A stretch of DNA of 34,254 nt from a bacterium (GTDB lineage: Bacteria; UBP14; UBA6098; B30-G16), in assembly GCA_021159335.1 (NCBI GenBank), contig JAGGRZ010000026.1, positions 1 through 34,254 on the forward strand, in the 5' to 3' direction. Of this stretch, positions 28,101 to 34,178 are shown in pieces. Under the pieces are notes generated by a model, which did not search any database, had not been told where the DNA came from, and saw only the letters and a list, made by a program, of their open reading frames with translations. Numbering within the stretch: the stretch's first letter is position 1; every line of letters starts with the position of its first letter. A program made the translations under genes and the position numbers.

Positions 28101-28618
28101 TCGTCCCTATCCACATAGAACTGAACGCCAGTGTAGTAGTCCTCCTCAGTCGCTGAAACGCCAAAGAATTCCCTTGCGTCTTCGGGCTTAAGCGGAGCCA
28201 GGTCTTCGTTGGGGTCGAAGTGCTGATTCCCCCAGATGGTGAGCTTTATGGCGGTAATGTATATTCTGTGCGAGGATGCCAGCACATCTAACCTTAGCAC
28301 CGCTCTATCGGACTGAAGCCCTATCAGTTCCTCGTCCATCCATGTTACCGCATCAACACCAGGAAGTCCGTAAACTCCTACCTCGGTGTGGCTTCCGTCA
28401 AGCTTGAATGTGGACCAGCTGTGTGGTCTTGCAGGGGTGAACGATGTTACTGTGCTGAAATCGGTAGTATAGTTGCTGGGGATATTTGTACCATAGCCCC
28501 CATCCACCAGGTTGAACACATTGAAATACTGCCAATCACTGCCTGTCCCCTGCGCGAATAGGGTGCCAACAAGCACCATAAGGCTTAACAACAGAACAAC
28601 TGCGCCTCTCCCTCTCAT
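19133..28618 (-). CDS. 3161-aa giant secreted surface protein with T9SS-type tail
   Basis: The ATG at 28618 has AAGGAG six bases upstream and begins a signal peptide (MRGRGAVVLLLSLMVLVGTL, then FAQ). An upstream in-frame ATG (28690) adds 24 charged residues and is unlikely. The mature protein has repeated Ig-like boundaries shaped like V-D-x-D-P-P: near residues 581, 840, 1073, 1606, 1781, 2493 and 2678. I count about fifty cysteines, some clustered (CGGFGPCP, CCEWELCPGW). A GW-S-L module lies near 2770-2900, a G-D-P module near 2978 (GATDMLDEGVDKP), and the tail runs from about 3075 with GGNYPNPFN, FDVTGHKV and SGIYIYKL. The tail suggests T9SS export and surface attachment. An S-layer-like, fibre or adhesin role is inference; no enzyme motif was seen. 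Confidence 0.88.
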   Translation of the reverse strand: MRGRGAVVLLLSLMVLVGTLFAQGTGSDWQYFNVFNLVDGGYGTNIPSNYTTDFSTVTSFTPARPHSWSTFKLDGSHTEVGVYGLPGVDAVTWMDEELIGLQSDRAVLRLDVLASSHRIYITAIKLTIWGNQHFDPNEDLAPLKPEDAREFFGVSATEEDYYTGVQFYVDRDDGIPAHAPLCDIFDNSDIAGLPERLLDTARAYYVDFSVPYDPTTAAETLTYDPDDPTDPTLKWIKVGTASTPLGTYNKWVAIFPFRNPIAIPPQFSWTGKNLPFKRIWVVLRTIGCHDCEDTLYGGGIAGITEADTFFVGIDSIADIHCYIDDAYQHKSVPPLGHVEVTPNNPDPTNPLAERWASAEFLYGIENFPPQIYALYPSNVVGSNGPHSDAINVDGVDPTYGGIPGSEYEWASEPSRPATNDFYIFTADSTQLISFMAQDRQSCIGSVVVEIRYLNGGNFPCRIDSIFFRNPLEFGRDTLRNGGHGLGWEVYIKADGNDDDCVSDPAHTTPRWGNFYEAGAVNDLGGCGIDSFWIAVGNDGPSTVDDYLDPFLDGAIVRVSVRVFNRANGGPNWYSDTSWIFIVDLSGPNAELVCPSTEGHDNETRAYRDYGTAGNFNRADEIEGAPVPYVWLADSLPVFTIEVYDDYARVHDVTNHGTKYTGGAGGSGFNQRDFEITFIVERQATGSEAGTFMPAATYTLTVTEDDMIKWYDACSGDSIQGVYFDENDEGTGGYLYINFEHLYRSPYRTDASLFELQSGDKVYIIATMIMDDPDYGQGSQKDTAIAYGSIDLYPSDSWCSAGGNDPNYGTKTSFDNHVPLWSVTCPGYTSYSPDTLGIVRIDLVGPYAPTSNYYPPHGWVTSDTTQVITVDLYDQIGFDNVDNPTYYKDNLGDFGPRFYGVSGVNADSIIMNIKVRGCDGTWHPYYGGPEGRNFVINRSGVYPTTHPASVPNLVVEKIRMHDSLYSWWGTRVVFDPYATRPLPGAAAFRSGDEVCVTVYAADNAYTNCTMECGGFGPCPTSVGGCTVVGSYAGGVEKFRFTHYVPGNNWAEDVVDPDGLVLAPRQVARWTFYVDADPPQYQVTEFDQCPFEWKFKITDVARHVGPRWCDAHVAGMGAVDVRIITIDDEDCDETDGIPYNIDTIFINDLPVGEEALVYHDAHLGTYFTAYYGHGMDTCRWLPCCSDAYRADRYFYVKLEEDSLDPERSAWLKLYWGDGDEHSCHFFEPGDSVIVEIYAGDAVNTPWFPATERQVNWRGPYLGGTGGEYYEWHHEFDCYTGGTYLSSDDAIQYMFFTFWRTGEHSYQSFFGDTVYNYESGGTTGVKYIYNDFENPNWQQVWTEAVKIKPDLEVTEVNWFNDEAYDDWVHGVDFHYPPDLHGTYYNLDEVTSETDLSDMDRDPYLGKYAKELNFITFDIQTCTDSIVYEHRGGSHPGSDSVVNHSPYAKVELYDSTGTLIWSREDWYDADCIACWLQYIPMRDGVPYGTDGCIDGGRLIIGPLDQLMTCDTIYDTVYIFGAGGYLIPVNFIPHEYCGWPAPRDWELLVEPYLDSITGDTIGVIHHLIPIYGYRNKDSIVVTVGIHTRTPNMFGEDTLSVYHEYRWDYIIDMEPPTGHFAPLVAVSGYDEVNCVARHRSNYNIRVRLEAITDDGVGCSGGGTTEGWTTPWPLPAVVPYSDTLVYEWHPELNEYLELRYNPGTYYLFTNESFVIHNCADETQIARTMRLVTPVQLYHGIDHSVHPEVAEMTTITYDTLYIADSMYAVATIQDKLGNSAFVMSDKMALDNGLPEIKGIAFCTAIKDSVTGEILDFNCWDPSLFKAPWLIPTQDSLIGVYNFSPPDEPGAICTVYVRIWFNDNMDVGEELGHMVRFRPEGWTHWFPVVPIESYARFFPLANIYADYEHVAGGPLYRSSVPSSDEEVGTPGALTVEPGWNTDREWIGYMIIAGGGLMDGVAEIRVQGFADNAGNEMLPHVYPFRIETRYHPPTMGWPVTEFTSDVSENDAWETPYGGGAGVVTSYEGGGLFGLISPIGRCNDIFAYDFDPSITDSVVFDVYFHTVAWGDSDVPTRPGDAYHFVIDDVPTSPYVWYSYHYGTYAAKLPCSIFDIFTAAAGEESLYASIVFKVYSRFYPGDYVADTVLNLWFDNKVIEGGTDVYLTSDFDGDIPMGTDRLIFLPTTEKIRFVITGPEITRVDKIGLAWIDEVTGAIYPITDHTPPYDDDFIRVDEDPSDGLWYDPTINAIIYEWDCAGELIPGLYRVKVYGINEVTNVYEDDGVVTSETYPHTFMFTRGNIQIPREAFLARGDNFVDAMKRTSCNYPSQPWADDIYPWPNEDKYPDWPGWVYITQSIIEGHEHLHKFQVITFNNPDPTSGITDPLMHSYTEQGGYPGDSIYVLFELFEDDLIYTDSVLLTIEDEYGGPISGSNPVVRHMFYLPDDIVTFTDCLGDTHRYLVYNWVLDDQDNRFDGPAKIVFTTYEHDVAMTSVYATDHPTYVLIDTYDPEYRVQLTRVSGAPMMTCISDSLPGETIWVTNADTIDIYIYWRQTIFDQAVGAEDYVCYDDSTYGRTWDYLRMTIDGPPHLGFHTDDPNDMLDARLYHAVHTTDDLLHPFWHQPDGGYDSYPLPMYYFADNSYKYRWAVASDPAGNGLAMILVKGRDVAGNVLDYDEARYSRSYGKFVLIDTDPPHVNGGQITLTSGSIQGDAGAITDNLLGRGFRDVLNNTYVYVSIYSLDMSTKYADSIPTNDDGSISEAAVTLTAGDTVYVCATDLAGNTGCDRVVVRPEVECCEWELCPGWSLVALSVIPPDLSKSTIFGTRPVFLNRGGTYIPAPDPLRIGDGYLVMSSTADTIVVCGDPVTEFTVDDLQPSWNSIGAIWGDVPISRVDVTPPGAINITQTYYYDCAAHGYVPTNTLHQCRGHIIWVNVAPCTLTVSSAGSGHSSFKASPVTALWDADLIVKAGTIAKTLVVGAADGATDMLDEGVDKPALPAMPGEPEVYLDNHMEVNYKPEADKLVWKLHVIDKVISITPDLSNVPEEYDVFIVVDGNRINLREAGSVTLTEGKYFIVAEKRAVPTKFALGGNYPNPFNTATVIAYEIPKNAHVKIEVFDVTGHKVKTLVNEEQTPGFRTVVWDGTDDLGNEVASGIYIYKLTSGKFVQTRTMMLSK

Positions 28619-28624
28619 ACCGCG

Positions 28625-28630
28625 CTCCTT
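28625..28630 (-). promoter_or_regulatory. Ribosome binding site that decides the giant-gene start
   Basis: AAGGAG on the minus strand lies six bases before the ATG at 28618. This supports that ATG, which opens a clean signal peptide, over the longer reading frame beginning at 28690. Confidence 0.85.
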
Positions 28631-28791
28631 TCTGAAAATGGTTTTACTCTCATTAACACCTTCACAACCACCAAATTTCTCCTTATCCACTATACTACCT
28701 CCTTACACTAATTTTTGCCCCACATCGCCAAAATAAATCATAACAACATTAATCAAAGAACACAAAATCTCCACAACTGAATCTTTTGAAG

Positions 28792-28820
28792 AATCTACTT
28801 CATCACACCTTTCTTGTCAA
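28792..28820 (-). promoter_or_regulatory. Candidate sigma-70-type promoter for the giant surface-protein gene
   Basis: On the minus strand a perfect TTGACA (28820-28815) is followed after 17 nt by TAGATT (28797-28792), four of six matches to the -10 consensus. It lies in the AT-rich 284-bp gap upstream of the giant gene and would give a 5' leader of about 165 nt. The gap contains no gene. Confidence 0.5.
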
Positions 28821-28864
28821 GCCAATTTTGAATATTATCATCAAATTTTTATTAAAACATTTTT

Positions 28865-28896
28865 ATTATAGTTAGAAACATTATTTGCTTTGTCAA
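28865..28896 (-). promoter_or_regulatory. Second candidate promoter element with long spacer
   Basis: On the minus strand TTGACA (28896-28891) and TATAAT (28870-28865) are both perfect but are separated by 20 nt, longer than usual. It sits just after the stop of the Wzi-like gene. It shares the context GCTTGACAA with the promoter candidate about 76 bp downstream. Confidence 0.3.
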
Positions 28897-28902
28897 GCGA
28901 AA

Positions 28903-30375
28903 TTAAAAGCCCTTTCCAAAAAGGATCAAACCCAAATCAAATTTTATTTTCCATTCGTTTCTCTCCTTACCTTCTATATGATCAGCGTTGGCAACACGGC
29001 AATACTCAAGCGATAAACTTATACTAAAATCGGATTGAAAATTTTTGCTCTCATAAAAACCTCTATCATAAAACAGATCCACGCTAAAACCAGCTTTCTT
29101 TTCGACAACACCAGTGGGGAACGGTTCTTTATAATTCGGGTCGTCAAGCCAAGGTTCAGTCCATGGGTCGTCAATCCTGCCCTCGCCTTTTCTTATATAA
29201 AACACATCAAGATTGCCGCCGAAGTCCTTGCCGAACAACTTTATACCAGCACTTATTTTATCAAAATCATTTCCCAGCTGTGCTCCAAGGGGTTTTCCCT
29301 CGTAGAGATACCTATTCCACGGCTTCGATTGATTGAAGGTTCTATTCAAAACGAGTTCGTATCTTACCGTTGGCGTTAAGAACAACTTTTTAAAGGACAA
29401 GCCGTAATCAACCTGTGCTGCAAGACCGGCTTCCGTCGGCTCTCTGTCCCCCGGTGTTTTGTGCTCTATTTGATAGTCATCAATCACTATCTCCCCTCTA
29501 AGTCTTACAGGTGGCAAAAGAAGCTTGCCGTTTAATATCCACACGGTATTGTCGTCCCACCTGTGGTTAAGCTGCTCACCATGAAGCTCAAAAAGGGGCA
29601 ACATATAATACATCTCAACCCGCCGCCCAACACCACCAAAAAGCATAAGCTCTGAGAACGAAAGGTTAGCAGGTCCTACCGATACTTCCCACATGTGCCC
29701 GGCAAGAAACCTGTTGTAAATCACCTTGGTCGTTCCAGCCCATTCAACATATTCGTCGAGCTGCCCGATAAACCAGTGAAGGTTAACATATTTTCCGAGT
29801 CGAAATTTAGCCTGTGCCATCTCGAAAGGCTTTGCCCCCGACAGAGCCACACCAAGCCCATAGGAGAGGTAATCTCTTCCAAGTTGAACATAATAATCAC
29901 CCTTTCGCCACCTTAAATAAACTTGGTCGGCTTTGCCTGCTATCCGTTCCCACCTTGCCCCAAAGTATTCGGGGTCGTAGTAATATCCGCTATCAAGTCG
30001 ATAAATTCCGAGTATGGTGAAATCAGAGTGCATTCCTCCCACGCCAATATTCATTCTGCCGAACTCCCTCAATCTCGAATTCCACCTGTTGCCGAACCAC
30101 ACACCAGGTGTCCAATAAATCCAGCCCACATCAGGGATGCTTCTCCTATCTATCAATCGCGAAACCCTTCGAGCGTAAAAAGCATGGGGATTGGCTTTAC
30201 ACGCAGCCAAAAGAACATCCGATGAATACGGTTTAACTTCAGGGAGTTTTGGGACTATACCTCTAAGCTCAAGTTCCTCGCACAAATCGTTAAGATGCCA
30301 GTCAGGGCTTAAAGTAAAATCAGCACCCAAAGCCATTGCGATAAGCATAATTTTTGTCAATATAATTTTTCGCAT
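28903..30375 (-). CDS. Outer-membrane barrel resembling the Wzi capsule-assembly family
   Basis: This 490-aa protein has a short signal peptide (MRKIILTKIMLIAMALGA). A small helical N-terminal region precedes a long alternating beta-strand region. The segment with YVQLGRDYLSYGLGVALSG and the following FIGQLDEYVEW resembles Wzi-like barrels (PF14052), which help hold capsular polysaccharide at the cell surface. The C-terminus is aromatic (LGLILFGKGF), as expected for an outer-membrane barrel. The start lies 18 bp after the GGDEF gene stop, suggesting a shared transcript, but no clear Shine-Dalgarno site is present. No polysaccharide genes are adjacent, so the Wzi link rests on motif resemblance. 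Another barrel family is possible. Confidence 0.7.
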   Translation of the reverse strand: MRKIILTKIMLIAMALGADFTLSPDWHLNDLCEELELRGIVPKLPEVKPYSSDVLLAACKANPHAFYARRVSRLIDRRSIPDVGWIYWTPGVWFGNRWNSRLREFGRMNIGVGGMHSDFTILGIYRLDSGYYYDPEYFGARWERIAGKADQVYLRWRKGDYYVQLGRDYLSYGLGVALSGAKPFEMAQAKFRLGKYVNLHWFIGQLDEYVEWAGTTKVIYNRFLAGHMWEVSVGPANLSFSELMLFGGVGRRVEMYYMLPLFELHGEQLNHRWDDNTVWILNGKLLLPPVRLRGEIVIDDYQIEHKTPGDREPTEAGLAAQVDYGLSFKKLFLTPTVRYELVLNRTFNQSKPWNRYLYEGKPLGAQLGNDFDKISAGIKLFGKDFGGNLDVFYIRKGEGRIDDPWTEPWLDDPNYKEPFPTGVVEKKAGFSVDLFYDRGFYESKNFQSDFSISLSLEYCRVANADHIEGKERNEWKIKFDLGLILFGKGF

Positions 30376-30393
30376 ACATTATTATAATATCAT

Positions 30394-31335
30394 CTAATTT
30401 CTCAGAAGCACTTCATATCCTCCAAAAGTATTGCCGCCCAAAAATTTCAATCGCTTCTTAATCTTTGCAGCAAGCCGTGTTATCTGTTCAGGGGTTGGAT
30501 TAACATATGAGGCATCTATATCAACTATAGCCACAGTAAGGCTTAGGAAAGGGAAAAATCGTTTGTTGCCGTCCCTATCGAGTCCCTCAATACCGCCCAT
30601 TTGCCTGTGACGATTATCGTAAAAACCTGGTGCGTTCTGCCTTACGACTCTTATAGCCTCAGCTGCGACATCGCGCATGGTATAAGGGTTTCCCACGAGC
30701 ACGAAATCATCCCCGCCAAGATGGCCGAGAAAGTCTCCAGCAGTGCCGTACTTCCTGAGACTGTTTTTAAGCGTCCTCGCCACCATAAGTATAACCTGAT
30801 CACCTCGCGAAAAACCGTATGCATCGTTAAAAGGCTTGAAATTATCAATATCGGCGTAGCCAACGGAAAATTGCTCGCCACTCCTTAGCGCTGAAACTAT
30901 CCTTTTTCTAACTATCTCATCTCCGGGAAGACCTGTCAAGGGATTCATGTTCGCATTTAACTCGACTCGTGCGATAACATTTCTTATCAACGACGAGAAA
31001 TTAGGGTGGAAAATCTGCTCCTTTAGTATGAAGTCATCTATCGTTCCACTGAATGATTCGAGCCTTATCGAGCTTCTCGCGTTCGCAACGAGCAGAATTA
31101 TAGGTATGTGAGACAACGCTATTTCGGACTTAACCGATTGGCAAAGCTCCACTCCTCGACCACCGCCCAGACCTGAATCCACAATAATGACATCTGGGTC
31201 AAGTCTTCTTGCAAGGGAAAGCCCCTCGCCTGCTTCCGATGTAGTAATCAACTCGAACTCCTCGCCGCCAAGCGCATTAACGAGCATCTCAGCGGTTAAA
31301 TCGTCGTCGCAAACTATTAGCACTCTTTCTTTCAT
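30394..31335 (-). CDS. Response regulator with GGDEF (diguanylate cyclase-like) output domain
   Basis: The product is 313 aa, starting at the ATG at 31335 with GGGGG 4 nt upstream; an in-frame ATG 16 codons earlier overlaps the preceding gene and lacks support. Residues 1-120 form a receiver domain with the acidic pair D10/D11, phospho-acceptor D53 and K105. The usual Thr/Ser switch position is Ala84. Residues 130-313 form a GGDEF domain. ADIDNFKPFNDAYGFSRGD keeps the metal and guanine-binding Asp/Asn, but the active loop is GGDDF (207-211) instead of GGDEF or GGEEF. The inhibitory RxxD site reads TAGD, without the Arg. It probably makes c-di-GMP under control of an unseen histidine kinase. 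The gene follows the 4Fe-4S membrane protein by 16 bp. Confidence 0.88.
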   Translation of the reverse strand: MKERVLIVCDDDLTAEMLVNALGGEEFELITTSEAGEGLSLARRLDPDVIIVDSGLGGGRGVELCQSVKSEIALSHIPIILLVANARSSIRLESFSGTIDDFILKEQIFHPNFSSLIRNVIARVELNANMNPLTGLPGDEIVRKRIVSALRSGEQFSVGYADIDNFKPFNDAYGFSRGDQVILMVARTLKNSLRKYGTAGDFLGHLGGDDFVLVGNPYTMRDVAAEAIRVVRQNAPGFYDNRHRQMGGIEGLDRDGNKRFFPFLSLTVAIVDIDASYVNPTPEQITRLAAKIKKRLKFLGGNTFGGYEVLLRN

Positions 31336-31351
31336 CGTTCCCCCGCCGTTT

Positions 31352-32146
31352 TTATAGATTTCGCCTGCCCCAATACAACGCATTCAAAGGGCACGACAAA
31401 ACGCACTCGTTACAACTTATGCAGTGGCTGCTTTTTACGGTAAGCTCCCTTGTTATGTCAATCCCCATCGGGCAAACACGGCAAACATAGCAGTTTTTAC
31501 ATACCTCAAGGTTCAGCCTTACTTTGTAACGGGACAGCGGCACGAAAACCCCCATAAGCGCACCAAATGGACATATGTATCTGCAGAAACCTCTTCTTAC
31601 ACGAAGCGAAACAAAAACGAAAAATAAAAGCAAAACCAAAGTAACAGGTGGCACGCTCATTTTGAAAGCATTGCAGCTCCAATAAACTGGGCAGCCAAGA
31701 ATGCAAAATAGCCGCTCAGTGGCAACAGTTCCGACAACAATGAAAATCAAAACTCCATACGAAAAGTATCTCATCCTCTCGTTCAGCCAATGGGGAATTT
31801 TTTTCGCGTTGATGTGCAATCTTTCGCCAAGCTCGCCAAAAATATCAGCGACAAAACCCACGGGACAAACCCAGCCGCAAAAAGGTCTCGGGATAATTAT
31901 CGTTGAAGCTATCGCCAATGCACCCAAAATAATGCCAGCAAGCCAAAAAATTCGAGTGCCCTTAAGAAGCGAAAGCAATGGGCTTTCAAAAAATGCTATG
32001 GGGCAAATGGTATGCACCCAATGAGGACCAATGACGAAAAACACGAGAATAATGAAGAAGGCAAAAGAAATAATTTGAATTATGGTTCTTTTCGGATATT
32101 TGAAAAGAAAAGCTGTAGCTTTGTATGCCGAATGTTTTCGGTTCAT
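31352..32146 (-). CDS. Membrane 4Fe-4S electron-transfer protein (NapH-like)
   Basis: This 264-aa integral membrane protein has four or five helices (near residues 22-40, 66-86, 126-144, 165-183). It has two C-X3-C-P loops (C90/C94 in CGWVCPVG, C188/C192 in CRYICPFG) of the Fer4_5/NapH type. Two C-terminal clusters follow: C216/C219/C222/C225 and C242/C245/C248/C252. The second is a canonical CX2CX2CX3CP ferredoxin motif. The first is one residue shorter (CX2CX2CX2CP). Such proteins pass electrons between the quinone pool and periplasmic or cytoplasmic partners. No nitrate reductase, Rnf or cytochrome oxidase genes are nearby, so the partner is unknown. It heads a tight group with a GGDEF regulator. 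Confidence 0.85.
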   Translation of the reverse strand: MNRKHSAYKATAFLFKYPKRTIIQIISFAFFIILVFFVIGPHWVHTICPIAFFESPLLSLLKGTRIFWLAGIILGALAIASTIIIPRPFCGWVCPVGFVADIFGELGERLHINAKKIPHWLNERMRYFSYGVLIFIVVGTVATERLFCILGCPVYWSCNAFKMSVPPVTLVLLLFFVFVSLRVRRGFCRYICPFGALMGVFVPLSRYKVRLNLEVCKNCYVCRVCPMGIDITRELTVKSSHCISCNECVLSCPLNALYWGRRNL

Positions 32147-32156
32147 CGCAACTACA

Positions 32157-32185
32157 ATTATATATAATCAAATATGTTTTCGCAA
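32157..32185 (-). promoter_or_regulatory. Candidate promoter for the 4Fe-4S/GGDEF/Wzi-like group
   Basis: On the minus strand TTGCGA (32185-32180) is followed after 17 nt by a perfect TATAAT (32162-32157). The predicted start of transcription (about 32150) is only a few bases before the ATG at 32146. No Shine-Dalgarno site is visible there. If real, the mRNA would be nearly leaderless. Confidence 0.45.
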
Positions 32186-32238
32186 GTATTTAATTAAATT
32201 ATTTAGAGAATTTTTGTAACTTATTGATATAAAATCTA

Positions 32239-33720
32239 TTAATCGGATAGTTCTAATCTAATGCCATAAATGGGACCGCTATAAACAAAATAAGGCGGAT
32301 AGTATTCTCGTGCCCCAAGAACATTGTCCAAATTTACGGTCGCATTAATAAATTTCCATTTTACCGTAAAGCCTAATGATATGTCCCAAAAGCCATCAAC
32401 CCACCTGCCCCCTCGACGAAGAAACATTCCCGAGCAATAGGTAACGCCCAATTTCGCCGAAAACCAATCCGTAGGCGCGACCAAAACTTTTGCGGTAGTC
32501 TTTGTTCTCGGTTTCAACGGGACCCAGCCGCCCCGCGAAAACGAGGAATAATCTGCCATCGACTTCAAGGCAATTCTTATATCCACCCCCGCTTTCTTAA
32601 GCTCGCTTTCAAGAGTAAAGCTTCCGTAAAGGATGTTTACCCTATCGCAGTCTGCTGTAAAACCCCAGCTCGTATCTTTCTCGACGAATGCCCTTTTGTC
32701 CGCCTTTCCTGCTACTCCATTAAATTTTATCATCATGGTTTTGAACCGAGATTTTATCGATATCGATAGCGATTCCGCCATTTCATGCACACCCGGTTTC
32801 ACGCTCACCGTTGGCTCATCAATTGTTACTTTAGCCAAAGGTGCCACGCTGGCATCGGCGCCGTATTTCGCGCTTATCCCAAGGATAGGCGTTGCATACT
32901 CAAATTCAAGAAATGGCCTCGTGATTTTTTCATCATAGCTGTTGCCCACATGCTGAATTCCTGCTCTAAGGATGCCGAACCTTAAAATTTTAAATCCGCC
33001 AATGGCTGCGTTGTAAACATTCTCGTCGTCGCTTTCCTCGCCAAAGCCGCATCCCGCATAACCCCCCGAAAAAACCAAGCCGAAATCACCCTTTATCCGC
33101 TGATGAACCCTTGCTGATATGCGTCCGCTCGGCTCGCTTTGCCTTCCTATCATGGTGGCGTCATCATCGCCCCACACAGGATACCAATCCCTTAGCGCGA
33201 ATGCTCCGTAGCCGTTTATCGAGAAAACGCCGCTTCGCCACGGAAAAATCATTCCACCCTCTACCGCCGCTGAAATAAGCCTTGGCGCCCACGAAAGATA
33301 GTGCCTCTTGCGGTATCTGGCGACCAAATCGAAAAAAGCCGTTCTAACGCCAAACTTTTCCCTGCGGAATTCGCCCTCAAGGTCGATGAAGTAAAGCGTT
33401 GATGCCCTCTTGTCCATTCCGTTTGAGAGATACCATCTCGTAAGATTTGTGTTTATCGCCCCACCGCCGAAAAAATCTTTGTTGCTCGCATTAAGCCACA
33501 TTCTTTTGTTCGCGAATCTCTTTTCCCGCCTGAGAAACCTCTCGAAAGAGCTTTTTATCAGTGGCTTGAAGTCGCGCAACGAGGCTATGGAATCCTCATT
33601 AACGGTGATTTTACCTTTTGGAGTCTCTCGTGGTGGTTCAATTCCCTCAACGGCGGGGACAGCCGAAAAAACGAACCAAAAAAGCGATAAAATCAAAAAT
33701 TTAGCGCGAAAACTCACCAA
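32239..33720 (-). CDS. Outer-membrane beta-barrel protein (TonB-receptor-like barrel, no plug)
   Basis: This 493-aa protein begins with a hydrophobic signal peptide (FLILSLFWFVFSAVPAVEG). A short polar linker precedes a long run of amphipathic beta strands. The last strands (NLDNVLGAREYYPPYFVYSG, then an IRLEL ending) resemble the C-terminal strands of TonB-dependent receptors, but there is no TonB box or plug domain and the length is too short for one. The start is TTG at 33720 with AGGGG six nt upstream, or the adjacent GTG at 33717; the sequence does not decide between them. It is separated from its neighbours by 92 and 111 bp and is probably its own transcript. No substrate can be inferred. 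Confidence 0.72.
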   Translation of the reverse strand: MVSFRAKFLILSLFWFVFSAVPAVEGIEPPRETPKGKITVNEDSIASLRDFKPLIKSSFERFLRREKRFANKRMWLNASNKDFFGGGAINTNLTRWYLSNGMDKRASTLYFIDLEGEFRREKFGVRTAFFDLVARYRKRHYLSWAPRLISAAVEGGMIFPWRSGVFSINGYGAFALRDWYPVWGDDDATMIGRQSEPSGRISARVHQRIKGDFGLVFSGGYAGCGFGEESDDENVYNAAIGGFKILRFGILRAGIQHVGNSYDEKITRPFLEFEYATPILGISAKYGADASVAPLAKVTIDEPTVSVKPGVHEMAESLSISIKSRFKTMMIKFNGVAGKADKRAFVEKDTSWGFTADCDRVNILYGSFTLESELKKAGVDIRIALKSMADYSSFSRGGWVPLKPRTKTTAKVLVAPTDWFSAKLGVTYCSGMFLRRGGRWVDGFWDISLGFTVKWKFINATVNLDNVLGAREYYPPYFVYSGPIYGIRLELSD

Positions 33721-33831
33721 TCCGTTCCCCTTTCGACACTATTACATCAGGTAAATTTAAAAGATATCATTTATCGCACAAGATTTTATAATTGCTTTAC
33801 AAATTTCGTTATATTCATTTTTTAGATTTAG

Positions 33832-33905
33832 GCGCCCATAGCTCAACTGGATAGAGCACCGGACTTCGGATCCGGTGGTTGGGGGTTCGAGTCCCTCTGG
33901 GCGCG
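33832..33905 (+). tRNA. tRNA-Arg (anticodon TCG)
   Basis: A full cloverleaf can be drawn. The acceptor stem GCGCCCA pairs with TGGGCGC and the D stem is GCTC/GAGC. The anticodon stem CCGGA/TCCGG carries loop CTTCGGA, and the T arm has loop TTCGAGT. The anticodon TCG (33866-33868) reads CGA and probably other CGN arginine codons. The discriminator is G and CCA is not encoded. It is one of the few plus-strand features and lies just upstream of the CRISPR leader. Confidence 0.97.
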
Positions 33906-33957
33906 AAAAAAATTTTCCCAAAAAACCAGAAAATTCTTGCGCAGCGTTCCAAAACAT

Positions 33958-33973
33958 CCCTTATTAATAAGGG
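33958..33973 (+). other. Perfect 16-bp palindrome between tRNA-Arg and the CRISPR leader
   Basis: CCCTTATTAATAAGGG is a perfect palindrome about 50 nt after the tRNA. It could fold to a 5-bp stem with a 6-nt loop. It may be a weak tRNA terminator or a protein site at the leader boundary. There is no U-tract, so neither role is certain. Confidence 0.4.
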
Positions 33974-34178
33974 TCTTTGAAAATTTAACATTCAAAAAAT
34001 TTCCGGTGGCTTTGTGTCTCAGAAAGTATGGGGGTTACGGAATTTTTGTAACTTGTTGCAGGACAAGATGTTAGGTGTTCTTGTGATTTTTCCCAAGCGG
34101 ATTTTTCCCGCTTATTTTTGGGGATACTGAAAAACGGCTTTGTAAATTGTTGGTATTCAGGGGTTTACGGGTTCAAGG
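33974..34178 (+). promoter_or_regulatory. CRISPR leader
   Basis: This non-coding stretch of about 200 bp directly precedes the putative first CRISPR repeat. It begins with TCTTTGAAAATTTAAC, like the TCTTTGACAA-type motifs found upstream of many arrays. It contains short G/C runs separated by T runs (CCCAAGCGG, CCCGC, TTTTTGGGG), a hairpin at 34095-34113, and ends in GGGTTTACGGGTTCAAG next to the repeat. No open reading frame fits it. The assignment rests on general resemblance to leaders and on the adjoining repeat. Confidence 0.55.
34095..34113 (+). repeat. Inverted repeat in the CRISPR leader
   Basis: AAGCGG (34095-34100) and CCGCTT (34108-34113) form a perfect 6-bp stem with a 7-nt T-rich loop. 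CCC just before it and GGGG a few bases after it could extend the pairing. It could mark the array promoter or an adaptation site within the leader. Confidence 0.45.

Noticed and set aside
33832-33905. tRNA-Arg as an integration site of a genomic island
   Set aside because: No integrase gene and no duplicate of the tRNA 3' end were seen in the window; the right flank fits a CRISPR leader.
33757-33957. Minus-strand ORF of 66 aa containing RPEGLEPPTTGSEVRC
   Set aside because: This is the familiar spurious product read antisense through a tRNA gene; the tRNA-Arg cloverleaf at 33832-33905 explains the sequence.
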